From: Flaccisagitta enflata
Taxonomy: Eukaryota > Chaetognatha > Sagittoidea > Aphragmophora
Assembly (NCBI GenBank): GCA_965153355.1
Contig: OZ231126.1
Coordinates: forward strand, 50,530,001 to 50,594,000
DNA length: 64,000 nt
Reading direction: 5' to 3'
The notes below the pieces were generated by a model. The model ran no database searches. It had not been told where the DNA came from and saw only the letters and a list, made by a program, of their open reading frames with translations. The translations under genes were made by a program, and so were the position numbers. Positions 23,501 through 34,885 of this stretch are shown piece after piece. Within the stretch, counting starts at the first letter, position 1, and every line of letters begins with the position of its first letter.

Positions 23501-24767
23501 TATCTTCTAATTAAGTTAAATACAAAAAATGAAATTTGAAAAATGAAATTAAAGTAACAAAAATTAATCCTCCAGTTTTAGCCGGGTTTGCTCGGAAGGT
23601 ACTGTAGCTTTGTTAAGATCACCGTCCTTTCACATCACAAGTGACATAACACAGCGGATAGATCTGAGCCGTCTATAATAATCGAGAACTGAAAATGAAT
23701 AATGAAAATTCCAGATGCGGCAAATATTGGTAATGAAGGAAGTATTGGTATTTTTCACACAACATTGGTCAAACTATCAGGTGATCCTCCAATTGGCGAT
23801 TGGATTTTGATTCAGCGATGGAAAGTGGAGAAGAGCGACGCATTCAAGGCAAATGGATGGATGGAGTACAGAAACGGTTTTGGAGAGATAAATGGCAACG
23901 AGTATTGGATGGGTCTGGAGAACATGCGTAAGATGCTCGAAACTGGCAGATGGCAGCTGTACATTGGACTTCGTGCGCTGAAATATCCCACTTGGGGTTA
24001 TATCATCTACAACGATTTTAAGATTGGAGACGAAATAAGAGGTGACCTAAAACTTGTTTTTTTCATGAGAACTTGATCAAATCATTTTGGCCTGCTCTAC
24101 ATTGTTGTTGCCAAAAGCGACAGTTTCTGAGGTGCTCATCGCATTGATATCAATTGAATGGTTGAATAGTTTTATTTTGATGTCTTGAAAAAACAAGGCC
24201 GGATATACTGCTACCGAAGTCGCGTGCGGGTGGGCAGGGGCCATATTTGAGGTCACCAGACTATTTGGGTAGGAGCAGTGAGGTCAAAGAAGTAAAATCA
24301 TAAAAAAAGTAAAGTGTGACCGACCGACCGACCAACCGACCGACCGACGGACAAAGCGGGTTGTAGAGTCGCGTGCACGCGACTAAAAAACCGCCTGAAT
24401 GGTTGAATAGTTTTAACTTGATATGACTCGATAAAAACCGCATAGTGGCAATTCAATTTTTAAATCGTGACCATTAAAATGGCTTCTCTGATCAGGCTAT
24501 CGGCTTCACGTGGGACAGAAAGAAGAAACTTATGCAATAAGTGGAGCTGAGTATAACTTGCTCGAGTTCGAAAACGGAGCTCCTTTTACCGCAATCGACA
24601 GGGACAATGACAAGCATGGTAGCTTGAATTTAGCTGAATACTATGAAGGTGGCTGGTGGTTTACATCCAGTTTCCGTCTGTGTGTGAATCGTAAAAAACA
24701 TATCAATGGGCACAACGCCAAGCATCGATTCTATGAGACGTACATGGCTGTTCGTAAGGTGGATTGA
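20509..24767 (+). CDS. Fibrinogen-related (FReD) secreted protein, copy 3, with an extra exon
   Basis: Proposed exons: 20509-20584 (signal peptide MIISIFIFSAIFTNLVSSNP), 21404-21658, 23715-24041 and 24496-24767. All internal junctions are phase 1, giving about 309 residues. Exon 2 encodes about 85 residues unlike FReD (LKWYCAVKLDGTILAKSTDL, HKQWSGGSMWWGDWPDI, FCRKA) and is less certain. Because it is phase 1-1 it could be skipped without a frameshift. Exons 3-4 form a truncated FReD: GDPPIGDWILIQRW, MEYRNGFGE, EYWMGLENMRKML, YRLHVG, DRDND, LAEYYEGGWWF. The cysteine before AEYY, present in copies 1 and 2, is leucine here, and VNCKK is VNRKK, so disulfides differ. The introns hold a GGAC satellite, a foldback and an HP element. 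Confidence 0.7.
20868..21120. repeat. (GGAC)n tetranucleotide array in intron 1 of FReD copy 3
   Basis: About 250 bp of GGAC, GGAT and AGAC units starting GCGTCACGGACGGACGG. The start resembles the satellite core of HP elements (GTCACGGACGG), so the array may be an expansion of one. Confidence 0.85.
22440..22520. repeat. Short GGCTTGAGGCTGGGTTT tandem
   Basis: About four degenerate units in intron 2 of FReD copy 3. Upstream, 22170-22440 holds ACATGGCCGGATACACGGCT and GGGCAGGAGCAGTGATG blocks of a decayed HP element. Confidence 0.5.
22997..23604. mobile_element. TA-flanked foldback, ~608 bp
   Basis: CAGTACCTTCCGAGCAAACC at the left and GGTTTGCTCGGAAGGTACTG at the right are perfect inverted ends flanked by TA. 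Arms of nearly 300 bp pair through AGAACACTCCATATTGATGT with only a short loop near 23300. It lies in an intron of FReD copy 3. Confidence 0.85.
24193..24389 (+). mobile_element. HP element, subfamily I, type copy
   Basis: ACAAGGCCGGATA, then CTACCGAAGTCGCGTGCGGG, GGGCAGGGGCC, GTAAAGTGTGACCGACCGAC and GCGGGTTGTAGAG, ending in the perfect palindrome AGTCGCGTGCACGCGACT (24367-24384) and A6. It lies in the last intron of FReD copy 3. Confidence 0.85.
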
Positions 24768-24900
24768 TGCTTTGTAACTTCTGTCGCTATAAATGATTCC
24801 GCAATACACGCGTACACGTGTTCATTGTGATTGTGGATGCGTAACTCGTCTTTGGACTATAAATACTATAAATTTCATCCACCATCGTTATCATATGAAC

Positions 24901-24906
24901 AATAAA
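24901..24906 (+). promoter_or_regulatory. Polyadenylation signal of FReD copy 3
   Basis: AATAAA 134 bp after the stop codon. Confidence 0.55.
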
Positions 24907-25339
24907 GTAAACTCACGTCTTTTTCAGTCTTTTTTTTTTTGGGGGGGGGGAAGGGCTTCTATTCTGAATAAGCCTAATGTTGACCCATATGGGAAATGTC
25001 AGCATTCATTTTAGTCACTCTACGTACACTGAGCATGTTTAGAACAAAGAAGAGAAAAGAAATTCGTTTAAAACCGTTGCACACGCAAATCGATTGTTCT
25101 TCCCGTGTTTGCGTGCACGTTTCCTGGTGCTGTCATTTTGACCTTGTTTGTGTGTTTCTCTCTCCTTCCGGACTCCCACGGGAAGGATGGTGAAAGAAAG
25201 CTTTGAATTCAAATGGAGATAGAGTTGTTCACTTGTTCTCTTGTTCTCCTGTTGGTTGCCCTCGAAATCAACCTCCTTGGCGCCCTCCTTTTGGGTTTCT
25301 ATGCCTCGTTTTGTCTGTCAGCATTGTCTAACTCTCTCT

Positions 25340-25595
<256 letters not shown>

Positions 25596-25697
25596 GTCAT
25601 TTACACCAAATTCTTCTCACAATGTTGCAACAAAAGCCGTAACAGTAACAGCAGCAGTCGAAATCATGGCTGAATCGGCACTTGCCAGCTTGCTATG

Positions 25698-26127
25698 TAC
25701 AGTCTATGCCTATGGACAAAACGAGAAGAGTAGATTTTGCTGATCACCGGTATGATGCTTTGGCGTAGTTAAGTAGTCGCGGACACGCGACTCTACACCT
25801 TGCCGTGTCGGTCGGTACGTCGGTTATGAATTTTGTTGAATTCCTAGCGGTTTTCTAACCGCTCCTGCCCAACTTCGCGACTGGATTGCCATGTATCTGG
25901 CCTTGTTTTAAAATGTAGGCTTGTAATTACTTCATAGAAAATGACTGAAGACTGAAAGAAACTAACGCAAGAACGATTTCTACAAGCAGTAATCGTTCTT
26001 CCGTTAATTCTTTCAGTCCTTGCTAAATTTCTATGAGGTAATTACAAACCTACATTTTAAAATCAATTACGCCTAAGCATCATAATCAGCAAAATCTATT
26101 GTTCTCGTTTTGTCCATAGACTGTGTA
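25698..26127. mobile_element. Foldback interrupted in its left arm by an HP element
   Basis: TACAGTCTATGCCTATGGAC at the left pairs with GTCCATAGACTGTGTA at the right. AGATTTTGCTGAT pairs with ATCAGCAAAATCT, and AAAATGTAGGCTTGTAATTA with TAATTACAAACCTACATTTT. The left arm is split by the HP copy at 25773-25906. The right arm is continuous there. Confidence 0.8.
25773..25906 (-). mobile_element. HP element inserted in a foldback arm
   Basis: Starts at AGTCGCGGACACGCGACT (seven-pair hairpin, loop GACA), continues CTCTACACCTTGCCGTGTCG with GGTCGGTACGTCGG, CTCCTGCCC, and ends GCCATGTATCTGGCCTTG. It lacks the long tetranucleotide tract. Confidence 0.8.
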
Positions 26128-26428
26128 TAAATGTTTTATGTATTCACAAAATAGAAACCAAGCATTCTTTTCTTCTTTTTTTTTCATTTTTGAGGGGGGG
26201 TTCATTTATTTGAGACAGTGAATCGTGGCCAAAAGAAGAATGGAGTTCTTTTGTCTACGTCGTTCTCATCTACTCTTGTTACGCCCACTTATCGGGAATT
26301 GGAAAACCCAGGAATGAAATTCAAACTAGAATTCTCCCCGTTTGCTTCTCATTTTGGACGGCAGCCTCCAAGGGGCTAGCTGGTTGGATCCCTAATAAGA
26401 GTGTGTAATTTCATCATCAATGATTTTT

Positions 26429-26446
26429 ATTCGCGTGCACGCGACT
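26429..26446 (-). mobile_element. Isolated HP hairpin end
   Basis: ATTCGCGTGCACGCGACT after a T run and followed by CTATAACTCCGTG. The rest of the element is missing. Confidence 0.55.
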
Positions 26447-26459
26447 CTATAACTCCGTG

Positions 26460-27200
26460 TTCAAAACGGCATAAAGTAAACCAATTTTAAGTTATGACGA
26501 CTTTGGGGGCATGAATAAGAACACGTGCCGCTGGGAGAAGCTAAAAAGGGGTCTTACCCTGCATATTTCATGAAGTTTAGAATTTTCTTTGTTTTGTTTT
26601 TTTCCTATTTCTTTCTATTAAGTTAAGAGTGAAACGGATTTTAAACAAATTCCCCTGGAAGACAACTACTTCCTTCTTCTATCTCACATCACTTGTTGAT
26701 GTTTAACATAATCGCTTTCTTCTTATTCAATAACAGAGAATGTTTTGAACGAAAATTAGACCGGAAAAAGGCGGCGAAATCAGTTTTTCCGAATGCCCTC
26801 TTAAGGGATGACTGTAATGAGGACAAATTTTGGAAACAAATAGTCTGAGTTTGATTTATTGATTCATGACTGTACATACTATCAACAAAATAAACAACTT
26901 CGCCTCTGCTGTGCTTGGTTTGGCTGCATTAGGTCGTTGAAAATTTCCAGGCTAGACTGACCCACTGGGATTGCCTATGAGGTAAAATTAGCCCTAAGGC
27001 ATTTTTTTACTAGCACATTCTAAGATACAATAGAAAATTGAAATTTACATCTGAATCATAAGTTCTATTTGTACGGTAATTACAGCAGTGAGGACATGCA
27101 GGTTTACCAAGCCTTCAGCACATGTCGACTGAATTGGATAGTACTAGACAACTCTACTGAGCGATTAGCGCAACTTCCTGCATCAGTAACTTTGGAAAGC
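26460..27200. other. no gene seen
   Basis: AT-rich unique sequence without exon signals. Confidence 0.4.
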
Positions 27201-27202
27201 TG

Positions 27203-27409
27203 TTTTTAGATGCGTGCACGCGACTCTACAACCCGTTTTGTCTGTTTTTTGGTCCATTGGTCGGTTCATTGGTCAAACTGTACTTTTTTTTACTGTTTGT
27301 ACTGTACAGGTAGTTACTGCATCACTGCTCCTGCCCTATTGCATTGTCAACCTTTTTTTATTACTGCCCCTATGCACGCAATTATGGTAGCCGAGTATCT
27401 GGCCTTGTT
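27203..27409 (-). mobile_element. HP element, subfamily I
   Basis: TTTTTAGATGCGTGCACGCG then ACTCTACAACCCGTTTTGTC, GGTCCATTGGTCGGTT, CACTGCTCCTGCCC, and the end GTATCTGGCCTTGTT. Confidence 0.8.
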
Positions 27410-27430
27410 GCGTCAATACCCCAATCTATT

Positions 27431-27772
<342 letters not shown>

Positions 27773-28320
27773 ACTTACATTGTTTAATTGTAAATCGCGA
27801 AGTAGTATTTCTTTCGAATGAAAATCCTTGAGTTGAAATCTATCGATTTTAGCTTTTAAGTTGCTTGTCGCTATGACTAATTCTTATATGTAAGCTCTAA
27901 ATCAAGGGATATCCATTTAAGGATGGATTTAAGCCCAGGATTTCACTTCGCGAATCAGTCGAGTGTGGAGAGAAGGTTATCACAGAGACAAAGGGAAAAC
28001 AGAGAAGGGTATGATTACTTACACACTGATGAAAAAATAACAAATCACTAACTATATATCACAAAGACTATGAAATAGAATGATCAAAGTCCTTCATTGA
28101 GTTTTTCATTAACATTAAAAGGCAACAAAATAGAATCATAAAAGGAGAATGCACAAGTGTGAGATCAGCTATGGCAATCTAATGTAAATATCCCCATTGA
28201 TGCACCAGTTCCCCTTTGGGATTTTTAACTTCTTCTTTTATACTTGATTCTCGTGAGTTCCTTCAAAATCAGCATTATCCACCCTGAAGAAAAAAATAAT
28301 GAATAGTGAGGTTAACACTA

Positions 28321-28485
28321 ACAAGGCCAGATACACGGCAATCCAGTCGCGGACGGTTGGGCAGGAGCAGTAATATAAAAAAACCCGCAATTAAAAAATG
28401 TGACGGACAGACGGACGGATATACCGACATACTGACATACCGACCAACGTGGCAAGGTGTAGAGTCGCGTGTCTGCGACTAAAAA
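28321..28485 (+). mobile_element. HP element, subfamily I
   Basis: ACAAGGCCAGATACACGGC, AGTCGCGGACGGTTGGGCAG, GTGACGGACAGACGGACGG, GGCAAGGTGTAG, then the hairpin AGTCGC-GTGTCT-GCGACT (28463-28480) and A5. Confidence 0.85.
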
Positions 28486-28556
28486 TGTGCAAGCCATTGA
28501 CCGCTTCCGAATTGTTGGGTGGGATAGCCACTCATATCTGTAGAATAAAATACTCC

Positions 28557-28640
<84 letters not shown>
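28557..28640. repeat. (CA)n microsatellite
   Basis: About 40 CA units; the next bases are GCCCGGGCGATT. Confidence 0.95.
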
Positions 28641-28641
<1 letters not shown>

Positions 28642-29603
28642 CCGGGCGATTTTGCATTTTCTTTAACAATACAATACACTATACAATTTTTCAAAGTATT
28701 GGGCCAATACAATACAATACCAATACAATACAATATCTTAAAGAATTGTACCCAATACATAACAATATTTTGATTCACTTAATAAAAAATCTTTGTTGAA
28801 TCTTAAATAAATAACCATGGGCAAAAGAAAACCATATATGCCAGTTTTTGATGCCTTTGACCGGCTTGGTCTCAATGAAAATATAAAAAATCAGTCACTG
28901 GTTAAAAAACATTCGAAAGTTCTTCAAATTTAGACCAAGCAGAAAGTTTTAGCTCAATTCGTTTAGAAATGGCAACAGTTTGAAGTAAGCATCCCTATAA
29001 TCTGTCAATTGAAGGGATTATGTACTTTTAGTTCTGTCTTTAAAAGCATGAAAAACAAATTTGACAAAAGGAAACTAAAAAAAATTTAAAAGAAAATGAA
29101 AATATAACTTATTGTTTACAAAATGGCGCCAAGCAGCCCTTTTCAAGTCAATTTGTTTAGAAATGGCAATCAAACAAAAACATTAAGTCTATAAATTCAA
29201 GTTTTTAAAATACGCCATATCTGGTAGATTTCAATTTGATATTTTTTTTCAAATTAACATAACTACTAAAGTTTTCAAATTAGAATTTCGTTCAACCACT
29301 CAAATCAAAGATTTTTCAGAGCTTTTTAAAATGATTATAGATTTATTTTACTTTCTCAGATGCAGCACCGAGTTATCGTAGAAATAAGCTATGTACGATT
29401 TCTTTTTTTGCTTATGGTTAGTTGAAGCTTTAACTTATTTTTTATATGCTTGATCAAAAAAGGATTTTTGAATATTTTTCTTAAGTTTCATATATCATAT
29501 TTTTTTTCATATATTCTTTATCTTTGCTTCTTTAGGTAAGTCTCTTTGTCTGTGTTTGTCTTTGTGTGTGTGTGTGTCTCTCTCTCTCTCTTTTTTTTCT
29601 TTA

Positions 29604-29684
<81 letters not shown>

Positions 29685-30058
29685 TTTTTTCTCTCTTTCC
29701 CCTTGAGTGTACTGACCCAGGATTAGATTTGAGGGAAAATCGATCTTTCCTCTTCTCCATCCTCTTCATCTTACAGACCTCATCCTCTTTTTCTTCATTT
29801 TTTTATGCACTTCTTAAAAATTGATCTCTCCTCATCCTCCTCATCCACCTTACCTTATCGTCTTCTTCTTCCCCACTTTTATTTTTCACCAGTTTGTTTG
29901 ACCTTCCTAAGAATTCCATTATTTTCTCAAAAAGAAAATATTATATAGTATTGTATTGGGAAAATAACAATACCCATAGTAAGTATTGGGTAAACCCAAT
30001 ACTTACAAGTATTGTAAATACAATACAATACCCAATACGAATCGCCCGGCCTTGGCGC
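28640..30058. repeat. Region bounded by inverted GGGCGATT / ACAATACAATAC blocks, no gene
   Basis: The left boundary GCCCGGGCGATTTTG is followed by ACAATACAATAC and CCAATACAATAC units. The right boundary has GTATTGTAAATACAATACAA, then CCCAATACGAATCGCCCGGC. Both flanks are (CA)n. This suggests one element of about 1.4 kb or two inverted copies. The AT-rich interior carries no exon; a (CT)n lies at about 29575-29690. Confidence 0.45.
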
Positions 30059-30112
30059 ACACACACACACACACTCACACACCCAAACACACATACACAC
30101 TCACTTACAATT

Positions 30113-30150
<38 letters not shown>
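30058..30150. repeat. (CA)n microsatellite, interrupted
   Basis: CA repeats with interruptions. Confidence 0.9.
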
Positions 30151-30152
<2 letters not shown>

Positions 30153-30773
30153 TCCATCTGTCCATCCATGACCTTCTGTCCGCCGGTCCAGTATCTGGGA
30201 CTTATTTACAAGGATCTGGGTATCAGAGCGCTATGGAGACTAATATCATGGACTCCCAGGCTAAGAAATGGGTGGGCATAGAGTTTGAAGTTTCAAACAA
30301 AATCATCTAGTGGCATATAATGGAAGTATCATTGAGATTATATGCATAGTAGGTTGCGTATAAGAGGAGTTTTGCTATACTGCTCCTGCAAAAATGCTTG
30401 TTTTTTTTTTTTTGCACATTCAAGCATGTCAAAAGAGATTATGTCTGCTAATCAACTGTTCCATCGGTCCCTCAGACAAAAGCTTGATTAATTACCGGGC
30501 TTGGGTCAACATATTGACCTACTTGAGTGTTTTTACCTTTTTTTGGCAAATGTTTTCTTCAGTGGCATTCCGTACATCGACCATCATGTGACTGAAGTAG
30601 AAGTGTATTTAGCTTTGTTTCCTTCTGTCCGTACTGCAATAATGATCGAATATCTTGGAGGAAGAACCTGCCAATTAAAAATGCATTGCGATATATAGAA
30701 TAAAACAACATTCTGTTACTGTCTGTCATCTGTCATTCTTATCTGGTTATCAAACACACAGACACAGGCACAG

Positions 30774-30940
<167 letters not shown>

Positions 30941-31043
30941 CACTTACACACAAAGGTTTATACCATGCATGATCCTCATTGCTTGTTTTTCTTGCGTGGA
31001 TCTTTGCCGAGTGCTTAGTCGATGCTACCTGCAATGAAGGAAT

Positions 31044-31508
31044 ACACGTGATGCGGGGTCACAATATAGTTGCTGACAGGTAAGAAGGGGCATCCAACCT
31101 CCCGTCTCACCCCAACCCCCCTCCAACACACACATACAAACAACATCAACTGCAGCATCCTAAATACACGTTTTACGCGTTTTACGCGTTTTCAACTCGA
31201 GCGTGACAATTGTGTGATGTGTGCAACAATTCATCCTATATAAAACTCATACAATTATTCAATAAGAAACATTAAACTTATAAAGAAAATCTGAAAAAAT
31301 ACGGACATTTATATAGTGTAAGCTTCCATTACATACACATACATACCTAAAATATGTTTTTTTGAAACGCTATCAAAAATCCTCAGGTATATACTTTTTA
31401 CTAAATGTGTCATATTTCTTCTATTTAAAACAACGGATGGACGGACCAACCAACAGACAAACGGACAGACGGACAAAGCCTCATACAGTTGGGTGTCCGC
31501 AATCAAAA
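31044..31508 (+). mobile_element. HP element, subfamily II
   Basis: Starts GTGATGCGGGGTCACAATAT, AAGAAGGGGCATCCAACC, CGTTTTCAACTCGAGCGTGA. Ends CGGACAGACGGACAAAGCCT, then a decayed hairpin (GGGTGTCCGCAATCAAAAAG). It carries an extra 200 bp AT-rich block in the middle. Confidence 0.6.
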
Positions 31509-31557
31509 AGTAAAAAGGGGACTGATTGATCAACTGAATACTTCAACTGTGAAAACA

Positions 31558-31703
31558 ACAAGGCTGGATACACGGCTACCCTAGTCGCATGTGGGTGGAA
31601 AGGAGCAGGTATGATTGACCAACAAACTGACGGACTGATGGACCATGGACCAACAGTCCGATGGACAAAGTGGGTTGTAGAGTGGCTTGCACGCGACTAA
31701 AAA
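31558..31703 (+). mobile_element. HP element, subfamily I, short
   Basis: ACAAGGCTGGATACACGGCT, CTAGTCGCATGTGGGTGG, GACGGACTGATGGACC, GTGGGTTGTAGAG, then AGTGGCTTGCACGCGACT and A5. Two stem substitutions. Confidence 0.8.
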
Positions 31704-31915
31704 TGGATAACAAGTAATGCGGGTTACACATTTTAGACTCGCACGAACCGCTCGCAGTTCAAGAATTGGATGAACCAACCTACCGACCTACCGACCTACG
31801 AACCTATACGGCAAGGCAGTTGCGTGTCCGCGTTTTGAAGCAATCTGCTGGTTCAACAATCGCGATCAATTGCCGTGTTCACCTCTGTTTTTCCAGAAAA
31901 AAAATCAGTTAGGTG

Positions 31916-32168
31916 TAAGGGCCTGTTTCTAGTCGTGACAATCACGTTTTTAACGGGCCACTCGGTCGCTCGCTACATTTGTTCGCTCGCACCGCTCACT
32001 CCGCTCACTAGCTCCGCTTCGCTACGTGCTCCGTTCACAGGCTCGCTCACTCACTTCGCTCACTCCCTCGCGGGACCTGTTGTTGAAATTCTTGAATCTG
32101 TGTTCACGCTGTAATCGCGATCAATGGGTAGGATCGAATTCGCTGTTGTCACTAGAAACACGCCCTTA
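31916..32168 (+). mobile_element. MITE M1, copy 3
   Basis: TAAGGGCCTGTTTCTAGTCG to CACTAGAAACACGCCCTTA, with the shared CACTCGGTCGCTCGCTAC and GAAATTCTTGAATCTGTGTT interior blocks. Confidence 0.8.
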
Positions 32169-32217
32169 GTATGAGAATGGAGGTAGCAAGCGAGTGAACC
32201 AGGCTAGTGAACTAATG

Positions 32218-32484
32218 TACAGTACGATGGAAGCAATGAGCTCCTCAGAAAGAGGCTCATTTCCTGCTTCCGCATTTCAACGAAGTCGCTCAAGCAATGG
32301 TTTTATTGAAAGCTTATGGGCCAGAGCGTTGCGTGAATGAAGTTGTCATCCTCTAGCTGTAACTATTGACCATAAAGAAAAAAAGACGAGCATCTCCCCG
32401 GTCTCGAACCTGTGCCATTGGAAAGAAAATTTCATCCAAAGTTCTGCGCGCTAACAATTAAGCTATTGCGCCACAGGCAATGGT
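32218..32484 (-). mobile_element. tRNA-headed SINE S2, copy 1
   Basis: On the minus strand GTGGCGCAATAGCTTAATTG is an A-box-like head, and CAGGTTCGAGACCGG is a B box. The body (GGTCAATAGTTACAGCTAGA to GAGGAGCTCATTGCTTCCAT and CGTACTGTAC) is shared with the copy at 34131-34378. Confidence 0.7.
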
Positions 32485-32673
32485 ATCCGGTTCGTCATTG
32501 CTTTTAATTCAATTCGGTTTACGCAACTAAGCTCTCAAACATTGTTGCACAAATTCATTTCGTTCACCATTTTATGAAAAAAAAACACACAGGAGGTGAA
32601 ATCTTAGGCAAAGTTAAGCGAACGAAACGAATTCACGTAATGTCGAGTTCAAGGTGAAACGCAAAGTCAATTA

Positions 32674-33996
32674 ACAAGGCCAATACCTATAAGTCGCGTG
32701 CAGGATAAAAATAACTGAACTGACCTGACTCCTTATTATATCTTTTTCTCGAAAATCAGACTTAAACCAGACCCAAACCAGACCCAAACCAGACCCAAAC
32801 CAAACCTAAACCAGACCTAAACCGGACATAAACCAGACCTTAACCAGACCAAAACCAGACTTAAACCAGACTTAAACCAGACATAAACCAGACTTAAACC
32901 AGACTCAAGCCAGACTCAATCCAGACTTAAACCAGACTCAAACCAGACTCAAACCAGACTCAAACCAGACTCAAACCAGACTCAAACCAGACTCAAACCA
33001 GACTTAAACCATACATAAACCAGACTTAAACCAGACTTGAACCAGACATAAACCAGACTTAAACCAGACTTAAACCAGACTTAAACCAGCAGACTTAAAC
33101 CAGCAGACTTAAACCAGCAGACCTAAACCAGCAGACTTAAACAAGCAGACTTAAACCAGCAGACCTAAACCAGCAGACCTAAACCAGCAGACTTAAACCA
33201 GCAGACTTAAACCAGCAGACTTAAACCAGCCGACTTAAACCAGCAGAATTAAACCAGCCGACTTAAACCAGCGGATTTAAACCAGCAGACTTAAACCAGC
33301 AGACTTAACCAGCAGACCTAAATCAGCCAACTCAAACCAGCCAACCTAAACCAGCCAACTCAAACCAGCAGACTTAAACCAGCAGACTTAAAGCAGCAGA
33401 CTTGAACCAGCAGACTTAAACCAGCAGACTTAAACCAGCAGACTTAAACCAGCAGACCTAAACCAGCAGACTTAAACCAGCAGACTTAAACCAGCAGACT
33501 TATACCAGCAGACTTAAAAATGATCAAAAATGACCAAAATGACCAAAATGACCAAAATGATCAAAAATGACCAAAAATGACCAAAAATGACCAAAAATGA
33601 CCAAAAATGACCAAAAATGACCAAAATGACCGAAATGACCGAAATGACCGAAATGAACGAAATGACCAGAAATGACCAAAAATGACCAAAAATGACCAAA
33701 AATGATCAAAAATGATCAAAAATGATTAAAAATGATTAAAAATGATTAAAAATGACCAAAGTGACCGAAATGACCAAAATGACCAAAATGACCAAAAATG
33801 ACCAAAAATGATAAAAAATGACCAAAAACAAACAATAATTCTCAAAAACACCAAAAAAATGATTCAAAATAACTCCAGACGACCCAAAACGACAAAAAAC
33901 GACGCAAAAAAGCAAAGTGTTACGGACGGACCGACGGACCGACCGACCGACGGACCGACGGAGCGGGTTGTAGAGTCGCGTGCACGCGACTAAAAA
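32674..33996 (+). mobile_element. HP element enlarged by internal satellites
   Basis: Starts ACAAGGCCAATACCTATAAG and TCGCGTGCAGG, ends GTGTTACGGACGG..GAGCGGGTTGTAGAG and the perfect hairpin AGTCGCGTGCACGCGACT (33974-33991) plus A5. Between these lie about 1.07 kb of tandem repeats: 11-bp CCAGACTTAAA units (about 32758-33085), 14-bp CAGCAGACTTAAAC units (to about 33516), then 10-11-bp AATGACCAAAA units (to about 33830). The 5' end is the inverse of the right end of the copy at 62.55-62.91 kb. Confidence 0.7.
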
Positions 33997-34121
33997 CAAG
34001 GCCAAGTAGGCCAATAAGGTGCGACGTGTGGATCGTCGAACGAATGCGTTACCAACCAACCGACCGACCGACCGACCAACGGACACAGCCAGTTATAGAG
34101 GTGCTTTGTCGCACCTAAAAA
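33997..34121 (+). mobile_element. HP element, subfamily III
   Basis: Directly adjoins the previous copy. CAAGGCCAAGTAGGCCAATA, AGGTGCGACGTG, CGAACGAATGCGTTAC, (ACCG)n, CAGCCAGTTATAG, then a different hairpin AGGTGC-TTTGTC-GCACCT (34099-34116) and A5. Confidence 0.8.
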
Positions 34122-34130
34122 GCAACAATT

Positions 34131-34378
34131 GGCATTGGGTGATAACCTGCGGCGCAGTAGCTTTATTTTCTCTTCCAAGTAGCGGGTTCAAATCTGGACA
34201 GGTGTTGCACTTTTTTTCTTTTTGGTCAACAGTTACAGCTAGAGTGATGAAGCTATATTCACGCAATTCTCTGGCTCATCAGCTTTTGGAAAAACCATGG
34301 TTCAAGCTATTTCATTCAAATGTGGAAACAGGAAATGACCCTCTTTCTGAGGAGCTCATTGCTCCCATCGTACTGTAG
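34131..34378 (+). mobile_element. tRNA-headed SINE S2, copy 2
   Basis: TGCGGCGCAGTAGCTTTA is the A-box region and GCGGGTTCAAATCTGG the B box. GGTCAACAGTTACAGCTAGA and GAGGAGCTCATTGCTCCCAT then match copy 1 in inverse orientation. It is not a functional tRNA: the anticodon and acceptor arms do not fold. Confidence 0.7.
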
Positions 34379-34611
34379 GGAGCAAGTGAATGGCCATATC
34401 AAAGCGACTGTCTTGTGTGGATACAGACCCTCTAAGACCCTCACCAGTCCGCCGAAATTGCCGGAATTATGGCAAGATGTCAACGCCATCATTGTAGGCC
34501 GCAGATGGGAAGAAGCAGCAAAAAGCCGACATATGTCATCGCGGTAGTCGCCTTGCGGTTGGAGACGACGTCATTGTTGGAACCTGAATGAGTTATTGAT
34601 ACGCGTAGCCG

Positions 34612-34885
<274 letters not shown>

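Noticed and set aside
32400-32484. tRNA gene on the minus strand
   Set aside because: A and B boxes only; the same head and body recur at 34.1 kb as a SINE.
32758-33830. Possible CRISPR-like array
   Set aside because: Units are 10-14 bp and contiguous without spacers, in a eukaryotic genome. It is a plain satellite inside an HP element.
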